Assembly: GCA_964398055.1 (NCBI GenBank)
Contig: CAYNLK010000055.1
Location: 1-40,059 of the forward strand
Direction of reading: 5' to 3'
DNA length: 40,059 nt
From: CAYNLK01 sp964398055
GTDB taxonomy: Bacteria > Chloroflexota > Anaerolineae > 4572-78 > J111
The notes beneath the pieces were generated by a model that saw only the letters and a list, made by a program, of their open reading frames with translations, did not search any database and was not told the origin of the DNA. Shown piece after piece: positions 1 through 7,446 of this stretch. Both the position numbers and the translations under genes were made by a program. Positions within the stretch are counted from its first letter, which is position 1. The number at the start of each line of letters is the position of its first letter.

Positions 1-95
1 CCATACACTCATCCCCGATTAAGCCATCCAGGGTTTTTACCCCTGAACGGTTACAAGTAATTTATTCACAAGCCCTGCCGAAGCTTTCTCATGTT

Positions 96-128
96 AGGTG
101 ACCGGCACTTTGGAAGTGCCGGTCACCT
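96..128. repeat. 33-bp perfect palindromic repeat (family P1)
   Basis: Arms AGGTGACCGGCACTT and AAGTGCCGGTCACCT are perfect 15-bp complements around a TGG loop. The same design and nearly the same sequence recur at 23538-23570, in decayed form at 5473-5518, and as a core inside the addA coding region at 26785-26808. There is no T-run, so it is a poor intrinsic terminator. It is best read as a REP-like dispersed element. Confidence 0.85.
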
Positions 129-168
129 GATCCATCTAAAATTCTGAACGCACCTCTTGTTGGTCATA

Positions 169-196
169 AAAACAGCCCCCGCGTCGGGGCTGTTTT
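169..196 (-). terminator. Intrinsic terminator of the dehydrogenase operon (possibly bidirectional)
   Basis: An 11-bp stem (AAAACAGCCCC, 169-179, with GGGGCTGTTTT, 186-196) encloses a 6-nt loop. Read on the minus strand the stem runs into five T; on the plus strand it runs into six T. It follows the E1 gene on the minus strand. If the MITE at 233-383 is removed, it lies about 30 bp past the E1 stop codon, a normal terminator position. It may also end transcription of a plus-strand gene left of the window. Confidence 0.8.
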
Positions 197-232
197 TTGG
201 TACATAATTTTTGGACCAGACTGGAACTAAAC

Positions 233-383
233 CCAATACTTTTCTAAGGGCGCGGTTAAAACCGTACCTGGAGGGCTACGCCGTGATGTCCGCCTGCGCG
301 GACAAAAAGCCCCGTCCACCTGCGTGGACGGCTGGCTTTGGCCCTGAAGAAGCGATTTCAATCGCTTATTTGAAAAGTATTGG
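233..383. mobile_element. MITE-like element, 151 bp, with 12-bp TIRs and 8-bp target duplication
   Basis: The ends are perfect 12-bp terminal inverted repeats, CCAATACTTTTC (233-244) and GAAAAGTATTGG (372-383). They are flanked by the direct repeat AACTAAAC at 225-232 and 384-391, as expected for an 8-bp target-site duplication. There is no room for a transposase. The interior holds four hairpins: 253-264, 288-303 (GTCCGC-CTGC-GCGGAC), 312-331 (CCGTCCAC-CTGC-GTGGACGG) and 350-367. The right target copy contains the TAG stop of the E1 gene, so the element sits directly at the end of that gene, between it and its terminator. The parent transposase family is not known. Confidence 0.75.
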
Positions 384-385
384 AA

Positions 386-2848
386 CTAAACCCCCAGGCG
401 ATTGCGCCGGAGAATCTCCTCATTGGTCTGGATGGTGGTCACCTGGTGGCCCGGCAGGGGCAGGATACGCTCGTGGATAGTGTCGAGCAGCCACTCTTTT
501 TGCGGGAAGAAGGCATCCTCCAGTTCGGCCGCCGGGGTAATCCAGTTGCGCGAACCGACCACAGCCACTGGCGCATCCAGGGTATCAAAGGCCAGTTGGG
601 TGATATTCGAGGCCATGGTGTGCATAAAGGAGCCTCGCTCGCAGGCGTCAGAAGCCAGCAGCACTTTGCCTGTCTTCTTCACCGAGGCCAGGATTTTATC
701 GTAGTTGAGCGGGTTGATGAAGCGGGCGTCGATCACCTCGGCGCTGAAGCCATACTTCTGCTCCAACTCCTGCGCCGCCTCGATGGCCCGGTACAGGGTC
801 GCCCCAATCGTGATGATAGTGAAATCTTTACCCGGGCGCCGGATGGCCGGCTCGCCTTCTTCGACCTCGTAATACTCCACCGGCACGCCACCTTCAACCA
901 GCGTTTCCGGCTCCGAATATAACCGCTGGCTCTCAAAGAAGACCACCGGGTCGGTGCCGCGCAGGGCCAGGTTGAGCATACCTTTGGCGTCGTAAGCGGT
1001 CGCCGGGAAGTAGACCTTGAGGCCGGGGATGTGGGCCACAATCGATGTCCAGTCCTGGGAGTGTTGCGCCCCGTATTTGGCCCCCACCGACACCCGCAGC
1101 ACCAGCGGCATGGTCAGCACCCCGGCCGACATCGCCTGCCACTTGGACATCTGGTTGAACAGCTCGTCGCCTGCCCGGCCCATAAAATCGCAATACATCA
1201 ATTCCGGCACCACCCGGCCGCCGCATAGAGCGTACCCAACGGCCGTACCCACAATCGCCCCTTCCGAAATCGGGCTGTTGAACAGGCGATGATAGGGCAG
1301 GGCTTCGGTTAACCCCCGATACACGCCAAACGCGCCGCCCCAATCCCGGTTTTCCTCGCCATAGGCGACCATAGTTGGGTCTTCATAGAAGCGGTGGATC
1401 ATCGCCTCGAACAGAGCCTCGGCGTAGGTCAGGGTTTTGAGTTTGGGCAGCGGTTTACCCTCGGCATCGAGACCAAAGCGATGCTTGGCCTGGGTTACCT
1501 TCAGCCGGCTCTCCGCTTTGGGTTGGAGCACCTCCGGTTCGCCCTCGGCCATACGCTCTTTGAACTGGTTAGAGAACATCATCGCCCCAATCGTATCGAC
1601 GCTGGTATCCACCCGGGGCGAAATCTCCAGCGACACCGCCGCCTGGGTCACCTTGACGATCTTCTCGACGGCGTCGGCCTGGATGGCGGCCAGTTGCTCG
1701 GCGGTAGCGTGCCCATTTTCCTTGAGGTATTCGCCAAAGTTGATAATGGCGTCGTGCTGTCGCCACATCTCCAGTTCTTCCTTCTCACGGTAGGCCATCG
1801 CGTCGGAGGGGGAGTGGCCGGAGTAGCGGTAGGTAACCGTATCCAGCAGCACCGGCCCGCGACCGTCCAGCAAAATCTGCTTTTTCCGCTCGATGGCGTC
1901 GGCCACGGCCAGCGGATTGTAGCCATCGACCCGCTCGGCGTGCATCGCTTCAGGGTTGACCCCCAGGCCCACGCGGGCCAGGATATCGAAGCCCATCGTT
2001 TCACCCTTGGGCTGGCCGCCCATGCCGTAGAAGTTGTTCATAAAGTTGAACAGCATGGGCGGCGCGCCGCCGATCTCTTTGGGCCACAACTTGCGGTACT
2101 GGTCCATCGCCGCAAAGGTAATGCCCTCCCACACCGGGCCGCAGCCCATGGAGGCGTCGCCGATATTGGCGATGACGATGCCCGGCTTGCGGTTGACCCG
2201 CTTGAACAGGGCCGCGCCTACGGCAATATCGCCCGAGCCGCCGACGATGGCGTTGTTGGGCATTACTCCGAACGGCGGAAAGAAAGCGTGCATCGAGCCG
2301 CCCATGCCTTTGTTGAAACCGTAGGCCCGGCCAAAGATTTCGGCCAGGGTGCCGTACAGAGCGTAATAGACGGCCAGCCCCTTGACGTTGCCGTTGCTGC
2401 TGAACTTCTCCACCACCCGCAGGGTCGCACCCTCATTATAATTCTCCATAATGTTGAGCAGCTCTTGATCGCTCAACTTCTCGATAGCCGAGAAACTCTT
2501 GGCCAGAATCTCGCCGTGGCTGCGGTGGGAGCCAAAGATGAAATCGTCGGGGGTCAGGTGATAAGCCTGGCCGACTGCGGCCGACTCCTGGCCGATGGAC
2601 AGGTGGGCCGGCCCTTTGTGATTGTACTCGATGCCTTCGTACACGCCTTCTTTTTTGATCCGGTCGAGCATCGTTTCGAACTCCCGGATAAAAACCATAT
2701 CCCGGTAGATACGCACCAGGTTCTCCGCGCCATATTTCTTTGCTTCGGCTTTGGGATCAGCCTCATACGCATTGAGCGGAATTTCGACGCTCTTGATCAC
2801 GCCCTTTTGCCGGGCTTCCGTTGGGTCAATTGTGATTAGCTTGGTCAT
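386..2848 (-). CDS. Fused E1 alpha/beta subunit of a thiamine-diphosphate 2-oxoacid (or acetoin) dehydrogenase
   Basis: This 820-residue protein joins both E1 chains in one polypeptide. Residues about 40-430 are the alpha part, with a thiamine-diphosphate motif starting at GDA (230-232) and ending near NN (271-272), and the conserved YSGHSPSDAMAYR loop near 342. Residues about 465-820 are the beta (transketolase-like pyrimidine and C-terminal) part, with EEN at 498-500 and the ISEG...GTAVGYAL segment. It would decarboxylate a 2-oxoacid or cleave acetoin and pass the acyl group to the E2 encoded just upstream at 3076-4401. The ATG at 2848 is preceded by a purine-rich AAGGAAG ribosome site. Fused E1 proteins are a known variant. 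The substrate cannot be told from sequence alone. No E3 gene lies in the window. The stop codon overlaps a transposon target duplication but the protein end looks intact. Confidence 0.92.
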   Translation of the reverse strand: MTKLITIDPTEARQKGVIKSVEIPLNAYEADPKAEAKKYGAENLVRIYRDMVFIREFETMLDRIKKEGVYEGIEYNHKGPAHLSIGQESAAVGQAYHLTPDDFIFGSHRSHGEILAKSFSAIEKLSDQELLNIMENYNEGATLRVVEKFSSNGNVKGLAVYYALYGTLAEIFGRAYGFNKGMGGSMHAFFPPFGVMPNNAIVGGSGDIAVGAALFKRVNRKPGIVIANIGDASMGCGPVWEGITFAAMDQYRKLWPKEIGGAPPMLFNFMNNFYGMGGQPKGETMGFDILARVGLGVNPEAMHAERVDGYNPLAVADAIERKKQILLDGRGPVLLDTVTYRYSGHSPSDAMAYREKEELEMWRQHDAIINFGEYLKENGHATAEQLAAIQADAVEKIVKVTQAAVSLEISPRVDTSVDTIGAMMFSNQFKERMAEGEPEVLQPKAESRLKVTQAKHRFGLDAEGKPLPKLKTLTYAEALFEAMIHRFYEDPTMVAYGEENRDWGGAFGVYRGLTEALPYHRLFNSPISEGAIVGTAVGYALCGGRVVPELMYCDFMGRAGDELFNQMSKWQAMSAGVLTMPLVLRVSVGAKYGAQHSQDWTSIVAHIPGLKVYFPATAYDAKGMLNLALRGTDPVVFFESQRLYSEPETLVEGGVPVEYYEVEEGEPAIRRPGKDFTIITIGATLYRAIEAAQELEQKYGFSAEVIDARFINPLNYDKILASVKKTGKVLLASDACERGSFMHTMASNITQLAFDTLDAPVAVVGSRNWITPAAELEDAFFPQKEWLLDTIHERILPLPGHQVTTIQTNEEILRRNRLGV

Positions 2849-2884
2849 TGTTTTCTTCCTTGTTTGTTTTGTCTCGTTTGATTA

Positions 2885-2970
2885 CAAGTCGCAGGTTGCA
2901 AGTCGCAGGTTGCAGGTGGCAGAGGGGCAGGGGTGCAGGGGTGCAGGGGCGCGACTTGCGACCTGCCAAC
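2885..2970. repeat. Heptameric tandem repeat array with inverted end
   Basis: CAAGTCG-CAGGTTG-CAAGTCG-CAGGTTG-CAGGTGG units are followed by GGGGTGCA units and then by CGACTTGCGACCTGCC, which is the inverse of the first units. The period is 7 nt with purine-pyrimidine drift. Related heptads occur at 3038-3075, 4431-4465 and 8709-8755. It resembles the short tandemly repeated repetitive sequences known from cyanobacteria. It fills the gap between the E2 and E1 genes. Confidence 0.65.
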
Positions 2971-2975
2971 CTTAT

Positions 2976-3008
2976 AGAAACCCGTTTTCTCCGAGAAAAC
3001 GGGTTTCT
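2976..3008. repeat. 33-bp perfect palindromic repeat (family P2)
   Basis: Arms AGAAACCCGTTTTCT (2976-2990) and AGAAAACGGGTTTCT (2994-3008) are perfect 15-bp complements around a CCG loop. The 15-3-15 architecture equals that of family P1 at 96-128, but the sequence differs. It lies between E2 and E1 in the dehydrogenase operon and could affect the relative amounts of the two messages. Confidence 0.8.
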
Positions 3009-3037
3009 GAGCACGAATCTTTTTCTGAACATCTATA

Positions 3038-3075
3038 CCTGCCACATGCCACCTGTTACTTGTCACTTGCCACTG
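3038..3075. repeat. Heptameric repeat array at the 3' end of the E2 gene
   Basis: Read on the minus strand it runs TGGCAAG-TGACAAG-TAACAGG-TGGCATG-TGGCAGG. It begins directly after the E2 stop codon (3076-3078). It belongs to the same heptad family as 2885-2970. Confidence 0.6.
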
Positions 3076-4401
3076 TCACAGCGCTAGCAGCAATTGGATG
3101 TCGGCCAACCCCTGGGCCAGCGCCTGCAAAAAGCGAGCCGCCGGCGCGCCGTCGACGACTTGGTGATTAATGGTTAGCGACAGGCTGAGGTGGGGGATAA
3201 ACTCGAACACACCCTCGACCTCGACCGGCTTCAAATTGATGTTGCCGACGCCCAGGATGGCTACCTCCGGCGGGTTTAGCACCGGCGTAAAACTCTCGAC
3301 CCCCAGGTTGCCCAGGTTGGTCACGGTAAAGGTGCCGCCGCTCAACTCGTCGGGGTTGATTTTGCCCTCCAGGCAGGCTGTGGCCAGCCGTTTGCTCTCC
3401 ATTGCGATCTGCTTCAGGCTGAGCCGGTTGGCCCGCCGAATCTTGGGCACCATCAGCCCGCGCGGGGTATCGACGGCCACGCCCAGGTGAACCTCCCGGT
3501 AGCGATAGATGGTTTCCTCTTTGAACAGCGCATTCAGGTCAGAGTGGAGCGGCAGAACTCTGGAGACGGCCAGCAAAATCAGGTCGTTGATGGTGACTTT
3601 TTGCAGGCCCAAAGCCTCGTCACTCTGCTTGAGCTGCTGGCGATAGGCCAGCAAAGCCCGGGCATCGGCTGAGGCGTTGAGGGTGAGCTGGGCCGTGGTT
3701 TGCAGCGACTCCAGCATCCGGGTAGCAATGAGCTTGCGCACGCCCTTGACCGGGATGATCTCGACCTCATCGGCCGGGGTGGGCTGCTCGGCCGGAGCGA
3801 CAACCGGGGTCAGGTCGCCGGCCATGATCCGGCCGCTCACGCCCGAACCCTGCGGCGGCACGGCGTAGCCGCCCTGGGCCATCATCGTCCGGGCCAGCGG
3901 AGTCATCACCGGCTGCCGGGCGATCGCCGCCTGCACATCCCGCTCGACAATTCGACCCAGTGGCCCGCTGCCCTGGAGTTCGCTCACGGCGATCCCTTTC
4001 TCTTTGGCCAGCTTCCTGGCTCGGGGGGAAATTCGCAGGATTTCGTCGGGCTGGCCGGCGGGCGTGGGAGCCGGAACTGCCGCCGCGGCAGGTGTGGCCG
4101 GGGCCGGTTCCGCCGCGCTCACCACTGAGCCGCCGTCAGGCCGCAGCTTGCTCACGTCTTCGCCCGGCTCACCGATGGCCGCGATATTGGTCAGCACCGG
4201 TACGTCAGCGCCCTCGGGGAAGAAGTGGGCCAGCAGCGTGCCGGTCGCCGGGCTTTCCACCTCGACCAGCGCCTTGTCGGTTTCCACTTCGCACAGTACT
4301 TCACCCTCAGCCACCGGCTCGCCGACCTTCTTTTTCCAGCTAATGATGATACAGCTTTCCACGGTATTGCCCTGTTTGGGCATGATAACTACAGTTGCCA
4401 T
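3076..4401 (-). CDS. Dihydrolipoamide acyltransferase (E2) with two E3-binding-like domains
   Basis: The 441-residue protein has the full E2 layout. A lipoyl domain (1-80) carries the lipoylation motif ETDKA with Lys43. An Ala/Pro-rich linker (95-118) leads to a peripheral subunit-binding domain at about 124-158 (ISPRARKLAKEKGI...GRIVERDV). A second, shorter domain of the same type follows at about 165-197 (TPLARTMMAQGG...GRIMAGDL). The catalytic acyltransferase domain is about 212-441 with the active-site motif HQVVDG (His413, Asp417). It takes acyl groups from the E1 encoded downstream at 386-2848 and passes them to CoA. It lies between the DeoR gene and E1 on the same strand. The doubled subunit-binding domain is unusual and could bind both E1 and E3. 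ATG at 4401 is preceded by a GAGG site. Confidence 0.92.
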   Translation of the reverse strand: MATVVIMPKQGNTVESCIIISWKKKVGEPVAEGEVLCEVETDKALVEVESPATGTLLAHFFPEGADVPVLTNIAAIGEPGEDVSKLRPDGGSVVSAAEPAPATPAAAAVPAPTPAGQPDEILRISPRARKLAKEKGIAVSELQGSGPLGRIVERDVQAAIARQPVMTPLARTMMAQGGYAVPPQGSGVSGRIMAGDLTPVVAPAEQPTPADEVEIIPVKGVRKLIATRMLESLQTTAQLTLNASADARALLAYRQQLKQSDEALGLQKVTINDLILLAVSRVLPLHSDLNALFKEETIYRYREVHLGVAVDTPRGLMVPKIRRANRLSLKQIAMESKRLATACLEGKINPDELSGGTFTVTNLGNLGVESFTPVLNPPEVAILGVGNINLKPVEVEGVFEFIPHLSLSLTINHQVVDGAPAARFLQALAQGLADIQLLLAL

Positions 4402-4430
4402 AAATCTATTACCTCGAGTATGTTTATGTA

Positions 4431-4500
4431 AGGTTACACGTTACAGGTTGCAAGCTGCAAGGTTCTAACCTAACCAGCTAACCAACCAACTAACTAACCG
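4431..4500. repeat. Degenerate heptad array followed by a CTAACC/AACC-type simple repeat
   Basis: GTTACAC-GTTACAG-GTTGCAA-GCTGCAA heptads (4433-4460) lead into a low-complexity stretch of AACC, AACT and CTAACC units that ends at the stop codon of the DeoR gene. It fills the whole gap between the DeoR and E2 genes. Confidence 0.55.
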
Positions 4501-5280
4501 TCACACCACCACCACTTCAATCCCCAAAGCCATGACCTGAGCCAGTAACTCGGCCGGGGCTTGGCCGTCGGTGATGATGGTATCGATGTCCTCCAGTTGG
4601 GCAAAGGAGGCCAGCCCGACCCGATCCCACTTGGTGGCGTCGAGTACGGCAATCGTGTGGCGGCACATCGCCACCATCTGCCGTTTGACCTCCGCTTCTT
4701 CGGCGCTGACGTCGGTGAGACCCTCGACCAGGGTCAGGCCGTGCGCCCCAAAAAAACCTTTCTGGATATTGAATTTGCGCAGCAGCTCCAGCCCATCGAT
4801 GCCGATCAGCGAAGCCGTGTCGTTCTGTAGGGTACCGCCGGGCATAACCACTTTAAGGTTGGGGATGTCCTGCAACTCCTGGGCCACCTTCAAGCTGTTG
4901 GTGACTATGGTCAGTTGCCGGCGCGGCTTGAGATGGGGCACAATAGCCAGAGTAGTGCTACTACTGTCGAGGAAAATGGCATCGCCATCCAGAACCAGGG
5001 CGGCGGCAGCTTGTCCGATGCGGCTTTTTTCTTGCACTTGCTGTTGCTGCCGTCGGGTTAGCGCCAGGTCATACAGAGTGCCACTGAGCGGAATAGCGCC
5101 GCCATGCGTCCGAATGACCAGATTTTGCTCGGCCAGAGCCTGCAGGTCAGCCCGAATGGTTACCTCCGACACGCCCAGTTGCTGGCTCAGTTCAGTCACC
5201 GCAACCCGGCCGGCAAGGTTGAGTTGCCGCAATATCTCCTGGCGCCGTTCTTCCAGATAAAGCTCTTTTGAGACCGTCAT
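4501..5280 (-). CDS. DeoR/GlpR-family transcriptional regulator
   Basis: The 259-residue protein has the two DeoR parts. An N-terminal winged helix-turn-helix lies at about 6-58 (EERRQEILRQLNLAGRVAVTELSQ..SEVTIRADLQAL, then the THGGA segment typical of the family). The C-terminal sensor domain (about 75-240) carries the DSSSTT loop that binds a phosphorylated sugar-like effector in known members. It is the first gene of the minus-strand set DeoR-E2-E1 and probably controls it. A 10-bp inverted repeat sits between the -35 and -10 boxes just upstream (5312-5340), which suggests autoregulation. The effector is unknown. ATG at 5280 fits the family N-terminus. Confidence 0.93.
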   Translation of the reverse strand: MTVSKELYLEERRQEILRQLNLAGRVAVTELSQQLGVSEVTIRADLQALAEQNLVIRTHGGAIPLSGTLYDLALTRRQQQQVQEKSRIGQAAAALVLDGDAIFLDSSSTTLAIVPHLKPRRQLTIVTNSLKVAQELQDIPNLKVVMPGGTLQNDTASLIGIDGLELLRKFNIQKGFFGAHGLTLVEGLTDVSAEEAEVKRQMVAMCRHTIAVLDATKWDRVGLASFAQLEDIDTIITDGQAPAELLAQVMALGIEVVVV

Positions 5281-5311
5281 TAGCTTTCAGACACTATTTT
5301 TTACTTTCGAT

Positions 5312-5347
5312 TTATTTCATTATACTATAAAATGAAATAATTGTCAA
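5312..5347 (-). promoter_or_regulatory. Consensus sigma-70 promoter with embedded operator for the DeoR-E2-E1 genes
   Basis: On the minus strand TTGACA (5347-5342) is followed by exactly 17 bp and TATAAT (5324-5319), a perfect consensus promoter, with a likely start near 5312. The perfect inverted repeat TTATTTCATT (5312-5321) / AATGAAATAA (5331-5340) with a 9-bp spacer overlaps the region between the two boxes and the -10 box. A bound repressor would block the polymerase. The DeoR protein encoded 32 bp downstream is the obvious candidate. Confidence 0.85.
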
Positions 5348-5472
5348 TGAAGTTTTTCACAAATTGGCCTCAAAATTAGGACGAATTTTCTTTCGCATAG
5401 TAAATATGCTATACCAAAACCACTTACCCACCCAATAGGGGAGAGTAACCCTCATCTTTGATCAGAAGTCTT

Positions 5473-5518
5473 AGGTGACCGGCATTTGCCAATATAGGGG
5501 TATAAGTGTCGATCATCT
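5473..5518. repeat. Decayed copy of palindromic family P1
   Basis: The left arm AGGTGACCGGCATTT (5473-5487) matches P1 in 14 of 15 bases. The right arm AAGTGTCGATCATCT (5504-5518) matches in 12 of 15, all differences being transitions. The spacer has grown from 3 to 16 nt. It lies in the 382-bp gap between the divergent DeoR and zinc-ribbon genes. Confidence 0.5.
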
Positions 5519-5532
5519 GCTCGATCGTGAGG

Positions 5533-5561
5533 TTGTTATAACCGGCCGGCTATGCTATAAT
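5533..5561 (+). promoter_or_regulatory. Sigma-70 promoter of the zinc-ribbon membrane protein gene
   Basis: TTGTTA (5533-5538), a 17-bp spacer and TATAAT (5556-5561) give a good promoter with a start near 5568. GTGAAAATATTCAC (5565-5578) lies right at the start site and resembles the SorC-gene palindrome GTGAATATTCAC with two extra bases. Whether it is bound by anything is unknown. Confidence 0.6.
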
Positions 5562-5662
5562 GAAGTGAAAATATTCACACTTCTGGCTGGCCGGTGCTTG
5601 TGACCTGGACTCCCACCGGCCGGGGTCGTCATCTTGCCGGCAGTCCAGGCGGCTAATCTGCT

Positions 5663-6643
5663 ATGTCCTTTGACGAATCGACTTGCCCTGAATGTGGTTC
5701 ATCTTTGACGCTATCGGCCAACACCTGCCCCACCTGCAGCGCCCGGCTTGGCCCGCTCTTCAGGCCAGACGACGCCTCTGAGTTTGATTTTGAATCTGAA
5801 GTTGCCCCTGGTCAAAGCGCCTGGCCCGGCGAGGCGCCGGCTACGATTAGAAATCCTAACCGGCCCGCGTTGCTGTCCATCGGGGTGATGGTCGGGCTTC
5901 TGGTTGTGCCGGTACTGTTGTTGTGGGCTTTGGTAAGCCTTGACTTCGGGAATTTTGCGCTCTTCATTCCCACCATCATCTTGACCGGGCTGTTAGCCAT
6001 ATTTGTCATTGCCTGGATGGTGGCCTGGCTGGGCGGCTTACGGCAATTGGGCCAAATTAGAACCTTTCTGGCCAGCGATCGTCCCCTGTTGCGTTGGAGC
6101 TACACTCCGGAGGAGTGGCGCGAAATCAGAGAGGCAAACTGGCAAGAAGAGCGAGGCGACTGGCGCATCCAATTCGGCTGCCTGGCCTTCCTCCTTGGCT
6201 TGGTCGGTCTGCTGGTGGGGGCAATGGTTGGCTTTGACGAAGGGCTTGAAGAGGCTATGATTTACGGCCTGGCCGGTGGGGGTGGCGGGCTGTTGTTCGG
6301 GGGATTGTTGGGTGGGGTGGTCGCCGCCGGCAATCACCTGGCCGTCCGCTCAGCCTACCACCAGGCCGAGCCGGGTATTGTTGCCATGGCCGCTCACGAA
6401 ATCTACGCCAACGATCAATATTTCCGTGGCAACGGCCAGACAACTTACCTCAAACGGGCCAGCTTGCTGCCGGCCGAGCCGGACGTGCCACCCCGGCTGC
6501 TACTCGAGCTGAAAGTACCGCCCAAACCGCGTACTTCCAGCGATCAACAGTGGGAGGTGGTGGTGCCGCCCCGTTTGGTGCAGGCCGTTGAGGCGGTTCT
6601 GCCGCAGCTTAACGGCCCTAGACCAGCTCGAAATCGCAGGTAA
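5663..6643 (+). CDS. Zinc-ribbon, multi-spanning membrane protein of unknown function
   Basis: I do not recognise this 326-residue protein as a named family. The N-terminus holds a short zinc ribbon (Cys8-x2-Cys11 and Cys22-x2-Cys25). After an acidic linker there are two hydrophobic helices at about 72-95 and 99-125, a basic/acidic soluble stretch with many Trp and Glu (about 135-168), and two more hydrophobic, Gly-rich helices at about 170-190 and 197-222. The C-terminal 100 residues are soluble and end in a basic tail. It is followed 48 bp later by an FHA protein on the same strand, so the two may share a message and a signalling role at the membrane. Confidence 0.75.
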   Translation: MSFDESTCPECGSSLTLSANTCPTCSARLGPLFRPDDASEFDFESEVAPGQSAWPGEAPATIRNPNRPALLSIGVMVGLLVVPVLLLWALVSLDFGNFALFIPTIILTGLLAIFVIAWMVAWLGGLRQLGQIRTFLASDRPLLRWSYTPEEWREIREANWQEERGDWRIQFGCLAFLLGLVGLLVGAMVGFDEGLEEAMIYGLAGGGGGLLFGGLLGGVVAAGNHLAVRSAYHQAEPGIVAMAAHEIYANDQYFRGNGQTTYLKRASLLPAEPDVPPRLLLELKVPPKPRTSSDQQWEVVVPPRLVQAVEAVLPQLNGPRPARNRR

Positions 6644-6691
6644 AGGACGCCAATCATCACAATATCTCTCCAAGAAAGTGTGCCCTGACCC

Positions 6692-7324
6692 ATGGATGAA
6701 AGTTCGCTTGAAGCCTTAATTGGTTCTACCCAATGTCTGCTCACCTGCGGCTGCGGTCTGCTAAACCTGTTGATAATTATAGCCACTGTGTCGGTGGCCA
6801 AAAGAAAAAATCGCAGCGCCGTACTGTGGGGACTGCTGGCCTTTTTCTTCTCGTTCCCGGCCCTGTTGGTTTTGCTGTTACTGCCTTCGGCGCAGCCGGC
6901 CTGGTCGCCAGCTTATGCTCCCCCGCAAGTTGGCCCGTATCCACCTTATTCACCGTCACCGTACCCGACTCCTTCGTCTGCGGCGGCGCCACCCCCCGGC
7001 GCATTCGACGCCACGATGATTCAACCGGCCGGTAGTTGGCGGTTGACAGTAATGCAGGGACCAGAGGTCGGTCAGAGTTATACCCTGGGCAGTCATACCC
7101 GGTTGGGACGCGCCTCCGATAATGATATTCGACTCAGTGACCCGCAATCGTCGCGCTACCACGCCCTCATTCAGCATCGCCAGGAAAGTTATCTCCTGAG
7201 CGATCAGGGCAGCGGTAACGGCACTTTGGTTAACGGCCGGCAAATCACCGGACCGACCCGGCTCTCGCCCGGTGATATCATTACTATCGGCAACACACAA
7301 ATTAAAGTAGAAGAAGTCAGATAA
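6692..7324 (+). CDS. Membrane-anchored FHA-domain protein
   Basis: The 210-residue protein starts with two hydrophobic segments (about 10-32 and 42-66), has a Pro/Tyr-rich linker (about 68-105), and ends in a forkhead-associated domain (about 118-208). The FHA core motifs are visible: LGRASDNDIRLSD, SSRYHALI, GSGNGTLVNG and LSPGDIITIG. FHA domains bind phosphothreonine peptides, so the protein is expected to present a phosphopeptide-binding module to the cytoplasm. No Ser/Thr kinase is in the window. It follows the zinc-ribbon membrane protein by 48 bp. Confidence 0.88.
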   Translation: MDESSLEALIGSTQCLLTCGCGLLNLLIIIATVSVAKRKNRSAVLWGLLAFFFSFPALLVLLLLPSAQPAWSPAYAPPQVGPYPPYSPSPYPTPSSAAAPPPGAFDATMIQPAGSWRLTVMQGPEVGQSYTLGSHTRLGRASDNDIRLSDPQSSRYHALIQHRQESYLLSDQGSGNGTLVNGRQITGPTRLSPGDIITIGNTQIKVEEVR

Positions 7325-7398
7325 GATCCGCTGGTTGGCCTGAGACTACATTTCGGACTGGATATAGTAAGATTTGGCAAAACATCTATTACGGTATA

Positions 7399-7434
7399 TA
7401 ATGCTTCGTATAATTTACCTTATACGAAGCATTA
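7399..7434. promoter_or_regulatory. Perfect 15-6-15 palindrome resembling a lox/Xer recombination site
   Basis: Arms TAATGCTTCGTATAA (7399-7413) and TTATACGAAGCATTA (7420-7434) are perfect complements around TTTACC. Read as 13-bp arms with an 8-bp core, the inner part CTTCGTATA...TATACGAAG is identical to that of phage P1 loxP; 10 of 13 arm positions agree. Read as a 6-bp core, the flanking TATAA/TTATA fits Xer-type sites. Its right edge is 12 bp before the ATG of a tyrosine recombinase. TATAAT occurs at 7397-7402 and 7409-7414, so the site may also be the promoter and an autoregulatory operator. Confidence 0.75.
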
Positions 7435-7446
7435 AGTAGAGTTGTT

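Noticed and set aside
1394..2839. 481-codon open frame on the plus strand
   Set aside because: It lies entirely opposite the E1 gene, and its translation (His/Gly/Asp-rich, no domain) is the typical shadow of a GC-rich gene on the other strand.
7399..7434. loxP vector contamination
   Set aside because: The outer arm bases and the core differ from loxP, the flanks are native-looking, and an intact native recombinase follows; it resembles lox but is not it.
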